From an uncultured Glaciecola sp. (GTDB taxonomy: Bacteria; Pseudomonadota; Gammaproteobacteria; Enterobacterales; Alteromonadaceae): a stretch of 64,000 nucleotides of DNA. The stretch is from NCBI RefSeq assembly GCF_937770335.1, contig NZ_CALJHY010000003.1, positions 310,001-374,000 on the forward strand. The letters run 5' to 3'. The notes below the pieces were generated by a model, which was not told where the DNA came from, made no database searches, and was given only the letters and a program-made list of their open reading frames with translations. Below, piece by piece: positions 16,856 to 25,569 of the stretch (its first letter is position 1; every line of letters begins with the position of its first letter). A program made the position numbers and the translations under genes.

Positions 16856-17677
16856 CTATTCAACTTCCCAATCTAAACACTCTAGAAAACCATCAGGAAA
16901 TTGAATACACAAACCAGATGTTCTTTTAGAAACAAGTTGAGCGCTCCAGATTATGTATTTATTACCATTAATATGAATAAATGCTCCAGGATACGGCCTT
17001 GTAGTAGCACGAATTAACCTTTCAGCTTTATCTCTTGAAAATTTCAAACTAATAAGGCCATCTTCTGGTTTTCTTCCCTCCCAAACAGTTGCTCGGTTGT
17101 CGTCTTGAATTTTTAGTTGAACACTATCTTTTAATATCTGGGGAATGACATTTTTTATTAGTTGAACATGAGCAATGTCAACTTTATTATATAAATCAGT
17201 TGCAGTAGTTTTTTGGGTTAGCGGTATTTCTAATTGAGATAAAATAGGCCCTGTATCTACTCCTTCATCTAACTTAAAAAGTGTTACACCCGTTTTATTT
17301 AAATCTTTAATAATAGCCCATGGAATCGCGGCTCGGCCGCGCCCTATGGGTAACAATGTAGGGTGCATTCCTAGCACCCCTTTATTGGGCGAATCCAATA
17401 GTCGTCTATTGGCAATTTGAGACCAACCTATAATGAATAACCAATCTAAATCATATTTTTGAATTAATTGATTTACGAAATCATCATTTACATGATCAAT
17501 CTTATATAATTCAATCCCTTTGCTATTACAAAATTCGTCTAAATACACCCTTCCTGATTTGTTTTTAGCTTTTTCATCTTTTAATGTAAGAACTACTTCT
17601 AATTCCCCTCCTCCATCATATATAGCTTCCATACATGAGTAGCCGAGTTGCACGCAAGTAACAAAACCTAATTTCAT
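16856..17677 (-). CDS. Formyltransferase-family protein (methionyl-tRNA formyltransferase-like, sugar-modifying)
   Basis: The 273-residue protein has the formyltransferase fold. FIIGWSQIANRRLLDSP and GMHPTLLPIGRGRAAIPWAI (about residues 96-145) contain the catalytic His, followed by LDEGVDTGPILSQ with the catalytic Asp. The C-terminal 70 residues resemble the OB-like domain seen in Fmt and ArnA (RATTRPYPGAFIHINGN). In classical members Asn lies two residues before the His; here that position is Gly, as far as can be seen. It probably transfers formyl from 10-formyltetrahydrofolate to an amino sugar. The neighbouring PIG-L deacetylase could expose that amine. The substrate is unproven. Confidence 0.75.
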   Translation of the reverse strand: MKLGFVTCVQLGYSCMEAIYDGGGELEVVLTLKDEKAKNKSGRVYLDEFCNSKGIELYKIDHVNDDFVNQLIQKYDLDWLFIIGWSQIANRRLLDSPNKGVLGMHPTLLPIGRGRAAIPWAIIKDLNKTGVTLFKLDEGVDTGPILSQLEIPLTQKTTATDLYNKVDIAHVQLIKNVIPQILKDSVQLKIQDDNRATVWEGRKPEDGLISLKFSRDKAERLIRATTRPYPGAFIHINGNKYIIWSAQLVSKRTSGLCIQFPDGFLECLDWEVE

Positions 17678-17686
17678 TATAATCCC

Positions 17687-18253
17687 TTAATAAACCGGAG
17701 GTGACTTAAACAAATATAAAACAGTATTTAAAATGATTTTAACGTCATTTAAAAAGGTGATTGTTTGTACATATTTACCATCTAAAGCAGCTTTTTCAGA
17801 AACCGTCATCCCATCAAAGGAGTTAACTTGAGCTAAGCCAGTAAGACCAGGCCTTACAAATAAAGAACCATTGTCTTTTCGTGCTTGTAATAACTCTTCC
17901 TGACTACCTATGGGAGGTCTAGGACCAACAATGCTCATATCACCTTTAAGAATATTTAATAGTTGAGGTAACTCATCTATATTGGTACGGCGGATCATCT
18001 TACCAACCCAAGTAAGTTTTACTTGCCCAACTTCATCTGAAGCCAAATTACCAGTAGTTACAGGCATACTTCTAAATTTAAAGAAGGAAAATAACTCACC
18101 ATTATTACCAACTCTATTGTGTTTAAAGATAATAGGCCCAGGATCAATTATTTTAATTAATAACGCTGTAATAATCATTAATGGGGACAAACAAACTACA
18201 GCGACAAATACAATAAATATATCGAACAAGCGCTTACCAAATAACTTATACAT
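17687..18253 (-). CDS. Undecaprenyl-phosphate sugar-1-phosphate transferase (small PglC-type phosphoglycosyl transferase)
   Basis: The initiating enzyme of lipid-linked oligosaccharide assembly transfers a sugar phosphate from a UDP-sugar to undecaprenyl phosphate at the inner membrane. The 188-residue protein has only the catalytic bacterial sugar transferase domain. It starts with KRLFDIFIVFVAVVCLSPL, a re-entrant hydrophobic segment, then FKHNRVGNNGELFSFFKFRSM and the DELPQLLNILKGDMSIVGPRP motif, and later RPGLTGLAQVN. It lacks the multi-spanning N-terminal domain of WbaP/WcaJ and so resembles PglC or WecP. It lies between formyltransferase and deacetylase genes, with 5-9 bp gaps. Confidence 0.92.
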   Translation of the reverse strand: MYKLFGKRLFDIFIVFVAVVCLSPLMIITALLIKIIDPGPIIFKHNRVGNNGELFSFFKFRSMPVTTGNLASDEVGQVKLTWVGKMIRRTNIDELPQLLNILKGDMSIVGPRPPIGSQEELLQARKDNGSLFVRPGLTGLAQVNSFDGMTVSEKAALDGKYVQTITFLNDVKIILNTVLYLFKSPPVY

Positions 18254-18258
18254 TTAAA

Positions 18259-18936
18259 CTAAAACCCTTGTTGAAATACAGTTTGAAAAGCTTCTGAATA
18301 TTTTTGACCACTTTGTCCGCCGCGGTATGCAGAAAGCCCTTTGACAGCTTCAATACTTCTTGGATGAGGAAAGTCTCTCATAACATTGCGATAGCAAGCT
18401 AAAGATTGAAGTTTCAAGTCAATCTCTTCTGTCACTTCAACATAATGATTAGGCTTAAAACTATCACCACTTGCTTCAAAGCTCCAGTCGGTAGCCGATT
18501 GAATTTCCATAAAACTTAGAGATTTTAAGGGGGGAATATCTGAACTCCTTTGATAATATCTACTCGCTGCCATACATGCTCGGGCAATTTGTTGATGATC
18601 ATCGTTCAAATCAGCAGGATGATGCGTGAAGATACGAGTTGGTTTAAAGGCTAATATTTGTTTTTCAATAAACTGTACAATAGTTAAATGGTCAACATTA
18701 TTCATTTTAATATTTGGGAAATCACCAAGAATTGGCTGTTCAAAACCTACAACTTCATTTGCTGCACACATATCCGAAAGTAGCTCATCATCACTTGGTC
18801 TTTTATGGCGTGCATCTACATTACCGCATAAAATAACAGGTTGAACTATTTCGCCATGTTTTGCTAACTTAGCGCCTGTAGCACCAAAGCCTAATATTTC
18901 ATCATCAGGGTGAGCTACTATAATTAAATTTCTCAA
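18259..18936 (-). CDS. PIG-L family deacetylase
   Basis: A 225-residue zinc-dependent N-deacetylase of the PIG-L/LmbE family. The metal-binding motif AHPDDEILGFGATG is at residues 8-21, and a second, HHPADLNDDHQQ, is near residue 112. Family members remove acetyl from GlcNAc-containing substrates or sugar derivatives. It overlaps the epimerase gene by 4 bp and lies 5 bp before the phosphoglycosyl transferase gene. Its target is likely an acetamido sugar of the repeat unit. With a formyltransferase two genes downstream, removal of acetyl followed by formylation is an attractive but untested idea. Confidence 0.88.
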   Translation of the reverse strand: MRNLIIVAHPDDEILGFGATGAKLAKHGEIVQPVILCGNVDARHKRPSDDELLSDMCAANEVVGFEQPILGDFPNIKMNNVDHLTIVQFIEKQILAFKPTRIFTHHPADLNDDHQQIARACMAASRYYQRSSDIPPLKSLSFMEIQSATDWSFEASGDSFKPNHYVEVTEEIDLKLQSLACYRNVMRDFPHPRSIEAVKGLSAYRGGQSGQKYSEAFQTVFQQGF

Positions 18937-19889
18937 TTAATCTCTACCTTACGTTTAGTTAAATACTCTTGCCCAGCTAATATTAATGCATCTGAGGTGG
19001 TATATGGTGGCTCCCAATTAAATACATTTTTTGCATTACTATTGTCCACTAAAAAATCCCCACATATTTTTTCTAAAGAATTACTTTTACCAACGCACAT
19101 TGCTAGTAAATTTAATACATAGTGCGGAATTTTAAATACGCGACTCTCAAGCATCATCCCAGAGGTTAATTGTTTAAGAATATCTGGAATCGAAATAATT
19201 TCATCGTCAGACACTACATAAACACCACTACAAGGACTTGAAAACTTAATGCAAACACTGACAAAATCAGCCAGATTATACACTGACAACAAGTGCCTTT
19301 GGTTGTTTATAGCCCCTAAAGGTAATGGTAAACGCCTATAGGTTGCTTTTAATAATGTCTCAAAATTCCCTGGCGCAAAACCAGAATAAACCAATGGAGG
19401 TCTTATAATCACTAAGTCAACCGTTGTATTCCTAAATATTTTCTGTATAGCTACTTCTGCTTTAGCTTTTGAAACTGCGTAATCTACTACAGGGCACAAT
19501 CGTGTTTCATGACCAATAATTTCCTTACCTGCCAAGGCTCCATTCACCCCAATAGAACTAAAATAAATAAACTTTGACACTCCAGCAGATAAAGCCTGCT
19601 TTGCCAAGTTGACTGTACCGTAAAAGTTAACTTTCAAGAAATCATTCAAAGAGTTCTCAGCAACATCAGTTAAAATATGAGCCCGTCCAGCGGTATGAAC
19701 AACAACATCAGCTCCCAATAAAGTTTCAGACCAATCACTACTGGAATCTAAATTAGGTGATTTTACTAACCCTTCAACTTTATTCGGTTTTCTACTTAAT
19801 TTTAATAACTCAACATTAGGAATGCCTAAAATTTGTTCACAGAGTTTTTTGCCAATAAAACCATTAGCTCCCGTTATGACTACCTTCAT
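18933..19889 (-). CDS. NAD-dependent epimerase/reductase of the extended SDR family (WbpV/GalE-like)
   Basis: The 318-residue protein has the Rossmann motif VVITGANGFIGKKLCEQI at residues 3-20. It has a Ser (FSSIGV), and the Tyr/Lys pair is in VDYAVSKAKAEVAI (Y-x-x-x-K). The C-terminal half has RHLLSVYNLADFV. It best fits the 4-reductase/epimerase subgroup acting on 4-keto-6-deoxy-UDP-GlcNAc, such as WbpV or the FnlB-like proteins. It would complete UDP-QuiNAc or UDP-FucNAc synthesis from the WbpM product. UDP-sugar epimerase is the alternative. Its 5' end overlaps the preceding glycosyltransferase gene by 26 bp. Confidence 0.8.
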   Translation of the reverse strand: MKVVITGANGFIGKKLCEQILGIPNVELLKLSRKPNKVEGLVKSPNLDSSSDWSETLLGADVVVHTAGRAHILTDVAENSLNDFLKVNFYGTVNLAKQALSAGVSKFIYFSSIGVNGALAGKEIIGHETRLCPVVDYAVSKAKAEVAIQKIFRNTTVDLVIIRPPLVYSGFAPGNFETLLKATYRRLPLPLGAINNQRHLLSVYNLADFVSVCIKFSSPCSGVYVVSDDEIISIPDILKQLTSGMMLESRVFKIPHYVLNLLAMCVGKSNSLEKICGDFLVDNSNAKNVFNWEPPYTTSDALILAGQEYLTKRKVEIN

Positions 19890-21021
19890 TTTTATCCTTT
19901 AAATAATTGAACATTTTTTGAATAGCATTTTCTCGTATATACTTTTCTTTTATTAAATTTTTATTCATTGTACTCATATTTAAATGTAGACTAGTTTCAG
20001 TAGCGTTAACTATTGCATCTTTAAGCTGTTCTTCATTGCATGGTTCAATAACAGTATTATTATCAAAACCAGAAAGTATGGTTTGAGCCTGCTCTTGTCC
20101 TCCATATATAATATACTTTCCCGTACTTAAATATTCGTATAGTTTAGAAGGCATAGCACTTGAAAAATCAGGAGATAACTGAGCGTACAAAACATTAACG
20201 TTCTCATAAATATCAATCACTTCATCCCACTGAAGACGTCCCGTCAATTTTAAATTAGGCAAATTCTCTCTATAAACTAATTCTTTAATAGACTTAAAGT
20301 CAGTACCTTCACCTACAATGGTATACTGTATTTTTGGAGTTTTCTTTGCAACCCTGACTAAGTTAGTTAAATTTTGAGCTAAACCGACATTCCCAATATA
20401 GGCAACCGAAGGGGCAGGGTCAGGTTTAATCGAAACTTTTGAAAGTCGATTATATTGCTCATCAGATACCCCGTTTGGTACCAATAGAACGTCTTGTTTA
20501 ACCCCAAATTTATTTAGCAAATATTCTTTTTCGGTTTCATTAGTTACATTAATAAATCTAGATCTTTTTATGTTGTACTTGGCAAAAAAACGAAATATTT
20601 TTTTTGCCATTTTAGTAAAAACATTTAATTCAGGAACATATTCCCAAGTCAAGTCCCTTAGGTCTGTTGTAAACTCATGTTTACCAAAAAGGCTAGCATT
20701 AAATAAGAGAAACATTGAAGGAACTGTAAGTACTCTAACATTTGCACCTTCAGTAACAGCTTTTTTAATAAGGCGTCTAGCTTGCTTTATTTCAAAAAAC
20801 ATCCTTTTAACGAAACTAGTAGGCTTCGTTACTTCATCTGGAGATAAAATATGTTTAAAATCGACACCTTCAACTTTAAATGTTTTATTATCAGGTGAAA
20901 TTAGCACTACTTGATAACCATTTTTCACAGCAACACGAATAAAAGGAACAACTCTATTTTTAATGACAGGCTCATGGTGAAGAGGATAACTCGTGATAAA
21001 TTGTATTTTATTATTTTTCAT
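19864..21021 (-). CDS. Glycosyltransferase family 4 protein
   Basis: A 385-residue GT-B glycosyltransferase. The acceptor domain starts with FITSYPLHHEPVIKNRVVPF. The nucleotide-sugar domain is seen in VAYIGNVGLAQNLTNLVRVA (about residue 208), IVGEGTDFKSIKEL, and the donor-binding LSPDFSSAMPSKLYEYLSTG. The sugar transferred is unknown. Extensive overlap with the neighbours (26 bp downstream, 11 bp upstream) shows it belongs to one transcript. Its role is probably addition of a sugar to the lipid-linked repeat unit on the cytoplasmic face. Confidence 0.88.
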   Translation of the reverse strand: MKNNKIQFITSYPLHHEPVIKNRVVPFIRVAVKNGYQVVLISPDNKTFKVEGVDFKHILSPDEVTKPTSFVKRMFFEIKQARRLIKKAVTEGANVRVLTVPSMFLLFNASLFGKHEFTTDLRDLTWEYVPELNVFTKMAKKIFRFFAKYNIKRSRFINVTNETEKEYLLNKFGVKQDVLLVPNGVSDEQYNRLSKVSIKPDPAPSVAYIGNVGLAQNLTNLVRVAKKTPKIQYTIVGEGTDFKSIKELVYRENLPNLKLTGRLQWDEVIDIYENVNVLYAQLSPDFSSAMPSKLYEYLSTGKYIIYGGQEQAQTILSGFDNNTVIEPCNEEQLKDAIVNATETSLHLNMSTMNKNLIKEKYIRENAIQKMFNYLKDKNEGSHNGS

Positions 21022-22678
21022 ACTGCTCCCAAATTATTTTAGTATGTAATTTAGATGAAGTGAAAGATATTTCGATAAATTTATTAGGTGTTTTAATTCC
21101 AAATTCCGGATACCAAAAACTATCCTTACCTTTAATCAAACCAAACTTACTCGTAACTATAATTTGTTTTCCTGCAACATCTAACTTTACTTTATCAATA
21201 TCAAAAGACAAAACATTAACATCCGGATGAAGATAAATTCTAAACGTAGCATTTTTATGCTCTAACTCAGTAATAGAATCATCTATACTAAAAAAACCAT
21301 TACAAACTGTTATTTTCCTATTATGTAGACCGGCCACGCCCAACTTTTGATATCCATTATGTTCAGCGAATAATTCTATCTTTCCGTTATTCAAAAGAAA
21401 TTTTCTCTTGGTTATTTTTGCACGTTTAGCAACCCTAAATCCCCCCCAAACTTGCGATGAATTTAAGTCATCGATTGTGACAGTATTATGGGCGCGAGTG
21501 CTTCTTTGAAATTCCCTGTCTGTTGATATTCCATATAGCGAAGTACCCGAGTTTACAAAAACTTTTTGACCAAATAGACTTAACTCAATACTTAACGTAT
21601 CGGCATGGGCATGACCAGGCTGATACTCAGGACCAATGTTTCCAGCATCAAAAATCAACTTCCCGTTATCTTTCAAATTTACTGAATAAAAACCAGTATC
21701 CTTCATATCGAAAACAGGTGAGTTACTTTCGATATTTGGAACCATTTCTAACAACTTCAAATAATCCTTAATTACGTTATTAGGAGGTGCTATTCCTAAA
21801 CTTGCATCATTAAAAAAAGCAATCCTTCCATCAGAGTGTTGCATTTTCAACATCCAACCAGCAGCCTTTAGAGCTATATATTGCCAAGCAGGAAGACGCT
21901 CATACAGTGATTCAACTTCACTTTTTTTCGCCAATTCAATTAATTCAAGTAAATCCATTAACAACATAGAATGATACATGGGCGACAATTCAAAATGCCC
22001 CCCATCAGCTAGAAATTGTTCATTATTTTCCTTATCAATTATATCCAAACCTTTATTTAAAAAAGTATTACCTAACTCTCCCTTTATTAAAACACCAGCA
22101 AAAATCAGCGCCTTGCCATTGGCATACAAATGATTTCCAAACAGATGGTATTCTCGGCGCTTTATTAAAACCAAAGCTTGCTGAGCAAAAGAAACAAGCC
22201 ACTGCTGTGGTATTTCTCCTTCATAGCGGAAAAAAAACTTCGTCCAATTGACTAACCTGAGGGATATTGGATAAGGATCCCATGCAATAGAATTAACATT
22301 ACTATTAAGCTTTATCCATTCAGAAATTAACTGTTGATGAAAATGTAACTTTTGCTCACAATTTACAGAATTCAAGTCATCAAAATAATGTAAATTATAA
22401 AGCCAGAGCATCTCAGCTTCTACGTCCCAGGTAACTGTAAAATCAAAATTAACATTCTTATTTAAAGTTACAAATCCGCTAACAGGATTCCAGCTTTCTT
22501 TTTGCCAGTACATAAAATCAAGGCACAATTTATTTGCTGATAGAGGCGTTTTTACTTGAGGAATTTGTTTAAGCGGAAAAAATTTATATTTTATGCGATA
22601 AAAAAATTGAATCGGTCGCAAGAATCTCAAAGTATCAAAATAAAGCTGTAATATATTCATAATCTGAAAACGGTACAT
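21011..22678 (-). CDS. Heparinase II/III-like protein
   Basis: The 555-residue protein has an N-terminal (alpha/alpha) toroid part (IAWDPYPISLRLVNW, YHLFGNHLYANGKALIFAG, LADGGHFELSPMYHSMLL). A C-terminal beta-sheet domain follows with GPEYQPGHAHADTLSIEL and VFVNSGTSLYG, the conserved core of the heparinase II/III family. No signal peptide is evident, so it appears to be cytoplasmic. Such proteins are common in O-antigen and capsule loci. A lyase or polysaccharide-modifying function is presumed, but activity is not demonstrated for this context. A shorter start six codons in (MNILQL) is possible; neither has a strong ribosome site. Confidence 0.85.
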   Translation of the reverse strand: MYRFQIMNILQLYFDTLRFLRPIQFFYRIKYKFFPLKQIPQVKTPLSANKLCLDFMYWQKESWNPVSGFVTLNKNVNFDFTVTWDVEAEMLWLYNLHYFDDLNSVNCEQKLHFHQQLISEWIKLNSNVNSIAWDPYPISLRLVNWTKFFFRYEGEIPQQWLVSFAQQALVLIKRREYHLFGNHLYANGKALIFAGVLIKGELGNTFLNKGLDIIDKENNEQFLADGGHFELSPMYHSMLLMDLLELIELAKKSEVESLYERLPAWQYIALKAAGWMLKMQHSDGRIAFFNDASLGIAPPNNVIKDYLKLLEMVPNIESNSPVFDMKDTGFYSVNLKDNGKLIFDAGNIGPEYQPGHAHADTLSIELSLFGQKVFVNSGTSLYGISTDREFQRSTRAHNTVTIDDLNSSQVWGGFRVAKRAKITKRKFLLNNGKIELFAEHNGYQKLGVAGLHNRKITVCNGFFSIDDSITELEHKNATFRIYLHPDVNVLSFDIDKVKLDVAGKQIIVTSKFGLIKGKDSFWYPEFGIKTPNKFIEISFTSSKLHTKIIWEQYEK

Positions 22679-22821
22679 TATAGGTAGTGGTTTTATCGCT
22701 TAATGTCAAAAATAAAAATTAAACACGTTAAAAAGACAAAGTAAATATCATTCAAAATAAAATAATTTAATTTAACCCCTTATCTCTGTTGCCATATAAA
22801 CATTAATACTAAGTTAAATAA

Positions 22822-23886
22822 TTAAAGTATTGCTTCTACTTCTTTTATAACCCTGAAGTGAACCTTGTTTACTTCAAAATTCTCCCTACATTTCAGAGCT
22901 TCTGATTTCATATTTAAAAGTAATTCAGGATTTCCTTCTAAGTAAGTAATGGCATTTCTTATAGCTACAGGGTCATTTATAGGCAAAAGTAATCCGTTAA
23001 TTTCATCGGTAATTAACTCAGGAATTGCTTTCCACTTGGTAGTTATTATAGCAAGGCCTGCTGAAAAGGCTTCAAGTATAACACCTGGATAACCTTCACC
23101 TTTGTAAAAAGTTGGCAAAATCAAACAATCATATTTTGATAACGTTTGAGTTAAAACATCTCTAGATAATATCCCACAGTATGATATTTTACTATTTCGT
23201 CTAAAGCTCTCTTTTATAATACCATCACAAAGAGGACCAAATACGTCTATTTGAACATTCAAATCAGAGAGATCTGAATCGAGTAATACATTGATACCTT
23301 TATCAGGTTTTACTTCACCGACAAAAACTATTTTTAAGGGGCCTGAACCTAGACTTGAGGTTAAATGAGGGGAAGTATCAAACTCTCTACAATTTGGGAA
23401 CCAAGAAACATTATCTTTTTTTGAAATACTCTTATAAAGTTCTATTTCTCGTTTTGTTTCAAAAAAAACTTTATCAGCAATACCTAACATTTTAAGCGTT
23501 AAAGATTTATTGCCATGTAATTTCATAATATCGAAAAAATCACCACCAAATTTTCTAACGATTATTTTCTTTGAAAAAATTTTACAAATAATGATACATA
23601 AAGGTAGATAAAAAACAAAACCATTTTTTGAAACATTTAAAAATAAAACTTTACACTTTTGAATATTTGCTAAAATAGAGATTGTAACTTTAAAAAAACG
23701 TCCTAACCTAGAAAATATTTTATTAAAAACACCTTGCTGAGCACCGGCAGTAGTAGGCGAAGTATCAATTACCTTTACATCATAATCATTCATCTTGACA
23801 TATTGAATTAAACACTCAAATAAAATGGTCGCTCCACCATTTGGAGGAGGCAATGGCCCTACCATGAGAATATTATTGGTTTTCAT
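22822..23886 (-). CDS. Glycosyltransferase family 4 protein
   Basis: A 354-residue GT-B enzyme. It begins NNILMVGPLPPPNGGATILF (glycine-rich acceptor loop). It has KIVFVGEVKPDKGINVLLD (about residue 192) and the retaining-type donor motif TFYKGEGYPGVILEAFSAG (E-x7-E, about residues 275-293). A hydrophobic stretch near residues 95-120 may touch the membrane. It is intact, unlike the two upstream genes (an acyltransferase and a glycosyltransferase) that carry frameshifts. It has about 40 bp to the frameshifted acyltransferase gene and 143 bp to the heparinase-like gene. The acceptor and donor are unknown. Confidence 0.88.
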   Translation of the reverse strand: MKTNNILMVGPLPPPNGGATILFECLIQYVKMNDYDVKVIDTSPTTAGAQQGVFNKIFSRLGRFFKVTISILANIQKCKVLFLNVSKNGFVFYLPLCIIICKIFSKKIIVRKFGGDFFDIMKLHGNKSLTLKMLGIADKVFFETKREIELYKSISKKDNVSWFPNCREFDTSPHLTSSLGSGPLKIVFVGEVKPDKGINVLLDSDLSDLNVQIDVFGPLCDGIIKESFRRNSKISYCGILSRDVLTQTLSKYDCLILPTFYKGEGYPGVILEAFSAGLAIITTKWKAIPELITDEINGLLLPINDPVAIRNAITYLEGNPELLLNMKSEALKCRENFEVNKVHFRVIKEVEAIL

Positions 23887-23927
23887 AAATTAAAAGTTCT
23901 TAAAGGTTTAATAAAAATCACGACGAT

Positions 23928-24362
23928 TTAGAAAAAGTCACTGGGCTCAATATCTGACTTAATAACTCTTGCAGGTGCGCCAACCACAACAGTTTTTGAA
24001 GGTATATCATGGAATAACGACACTATTAGCACCTATTACAACATCATCGCCAATTATAACATTACCTAATATACGAGCCCCAGCACCAACATATACTCTA
24101 TCGCCAATAACAGGAACATCATTCATTTTAGAACGCCCACCAATAGTAACTCCCTGACCAACTAGGCAGTCACAGCCAATTTTTGCACGAGAATGTATTA
24201 CGATGCCCAATTCCTCCATATGCAGCCTTAGTCCCCTTTCCTATCAACACTTCAGGGGGAACGCTTGAATTAAAAACCATAAACTGAACGTAATAAATAA
24301 TCTTGGGGATTATCGGTATGTTTTTTTTAAGAAAAAAAATGCGATAATTTGTGAAAATACAT
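23928..24362 (-). pseudogene. Hexapeptide-repeat acyltransferase (serine acetyltransferase-like), three frameshifts
   Basis: Read with corrections, the gene would encode a 143-residue left-handed beta-helix acyltransferase starting MYFHKLSHFFLKKNIPIIPK and ending VVVGAPARVIKSD with EPSDFF. Hexapeptide repeats are clear (GCDCLVGQGVTIGG, PVIGDRVYVGAGARILGNV, IIGDDVVIGANSVV). In the sequence given, three +1 insertions break the frame: an A8 run on the plus strand at 24332-24339, CCC at 24206-24208 and GG at 24011-24012. Removing one base from each yields a length divisible by three and a full-length protein, so real decay and sequencing error are both possible. An unbroken middle piece of 70 codons remains. 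The substrate would be a sugar hydroxyl or amine. Confidence 0.75.
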
Positions 24363-24367
24363 TATAT

Positions 24368-25434
24368 TCATTTAAAATTTCCTGTTGTTGATCTTTGAAC
24401 TAAGTATTTATCCCAAGTATAATCTGAGCTAAACCTCGTATAACTTCCTTAAAGTATCTTTATTTTGGAGTTTACAATAAATGTTTTTTGCTATTATCGT
24501 AGCTTCATCTTCAATACTAATCGAAATCCCGACACTTGAAGCAAGAGCAGAATAATCTCCCACAGCATTAGTAATTAGCGGTATAACACCTTGAGACGTA
24601 TATTCCAAAAACTTTATTGGTGAAGCCGTTTCATTCACTACATTGGCTTCTCTGTATACAAAACCAAAATCAGCATTTGCTAACATTTCGAGAACTTGTT
24701 TTCTATCCGCACTTAGCAATTTGTAATTAGTGATATTGAACTCATTTAAGGTTGAATTTGCAATATCCTTATCTTTTGTAATTACGGTTAATTGACATGG
24801 TAAAAGGTCTTGCAATTGTTTGTAAATCGAACAGACTTTGTCAAAACTTTGCCATTTTGACATTGAGCCTATATAAATCATCTTAATACAGGAGTCTGTA
24901 CTTATATAGCTTTGTTTTCCTCCTGATTTCAGAATAGTCAATACAACACGGGGTAACGATAACTTCTCGTTTACAACCTAAATTAGAACACAAAAAACCA
25001 TTTAAATTATTTGAAACAGTAAAAACCTTATTTGCAGTTCTAAGGGCAAACAACTCTAAAGATCTAAAAAGCCAAAAACGTAGCTTCTTATTATATTTAA
25101 GGTAGCTTTCTTCCGAAATTAACGCACGAAAATCATAGTGAAGCACTGCATTTTGTAAAAAAAACAACCGAAGAAAGTATACCTTCAAATAATTAAAGAC
25201 AGATCTAGAATAAATTCCCGTAATTTTTTTTCTATTACTTAAAAGGGAGGAAGCATTAGCCAAAAACTTTACTTGAGGATAAAGCCGGCTACAAACTTCC
25301 TTTCGCTCATCGGCGCCCTTTCCTAAAAATAGCACAACAGAATCTGCTTTTGAGTGCAAACCAGTAGCCATACCTAAAACTTGGGATTCCACAACCCCAA
25401 GAGAAAGCGTTGAAGGAACAACAATTACATACAT
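24368..25434 (-). pseudogene. Glycosyltransferase (GT4-like), two frameshifts
   Basis: The gene splits into two overlapping frames. The first encodes VIVVPSTLSLGVVESQVLGM and continues to NKVFTVSNNLNGFL. The second has IKMIYIGSMSKWQSFDKV (start of the donor domain) and FVYREANVVNETASPIKFLEY (E-x-S-x-x-K-x-x-E-Y like). Deleting one base from the TTTT at 24915-24918 (plus strand) fuses them, and deleting one at 24434-24435 extends the C-terminus to a normal ending (YTWDKYLVQR) with a stop 5 bp before the acyltransferase ATG. The repaired gene is 355 codons. As sequenced it would give a truncated, probably inactive enzyme. Confidence 0.75.
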
Positions 25435-25569
25435 TCGAATTTCATCCTAAATAAATTCACTATATAATATATATGAACAAATAAAAAACAAAGCCAACAA
25501 TGGATGCAAGCTTCGAGATACTTTACGACTAACCCTATAAACTTATCAAATAAAATCATAAGAATATTT

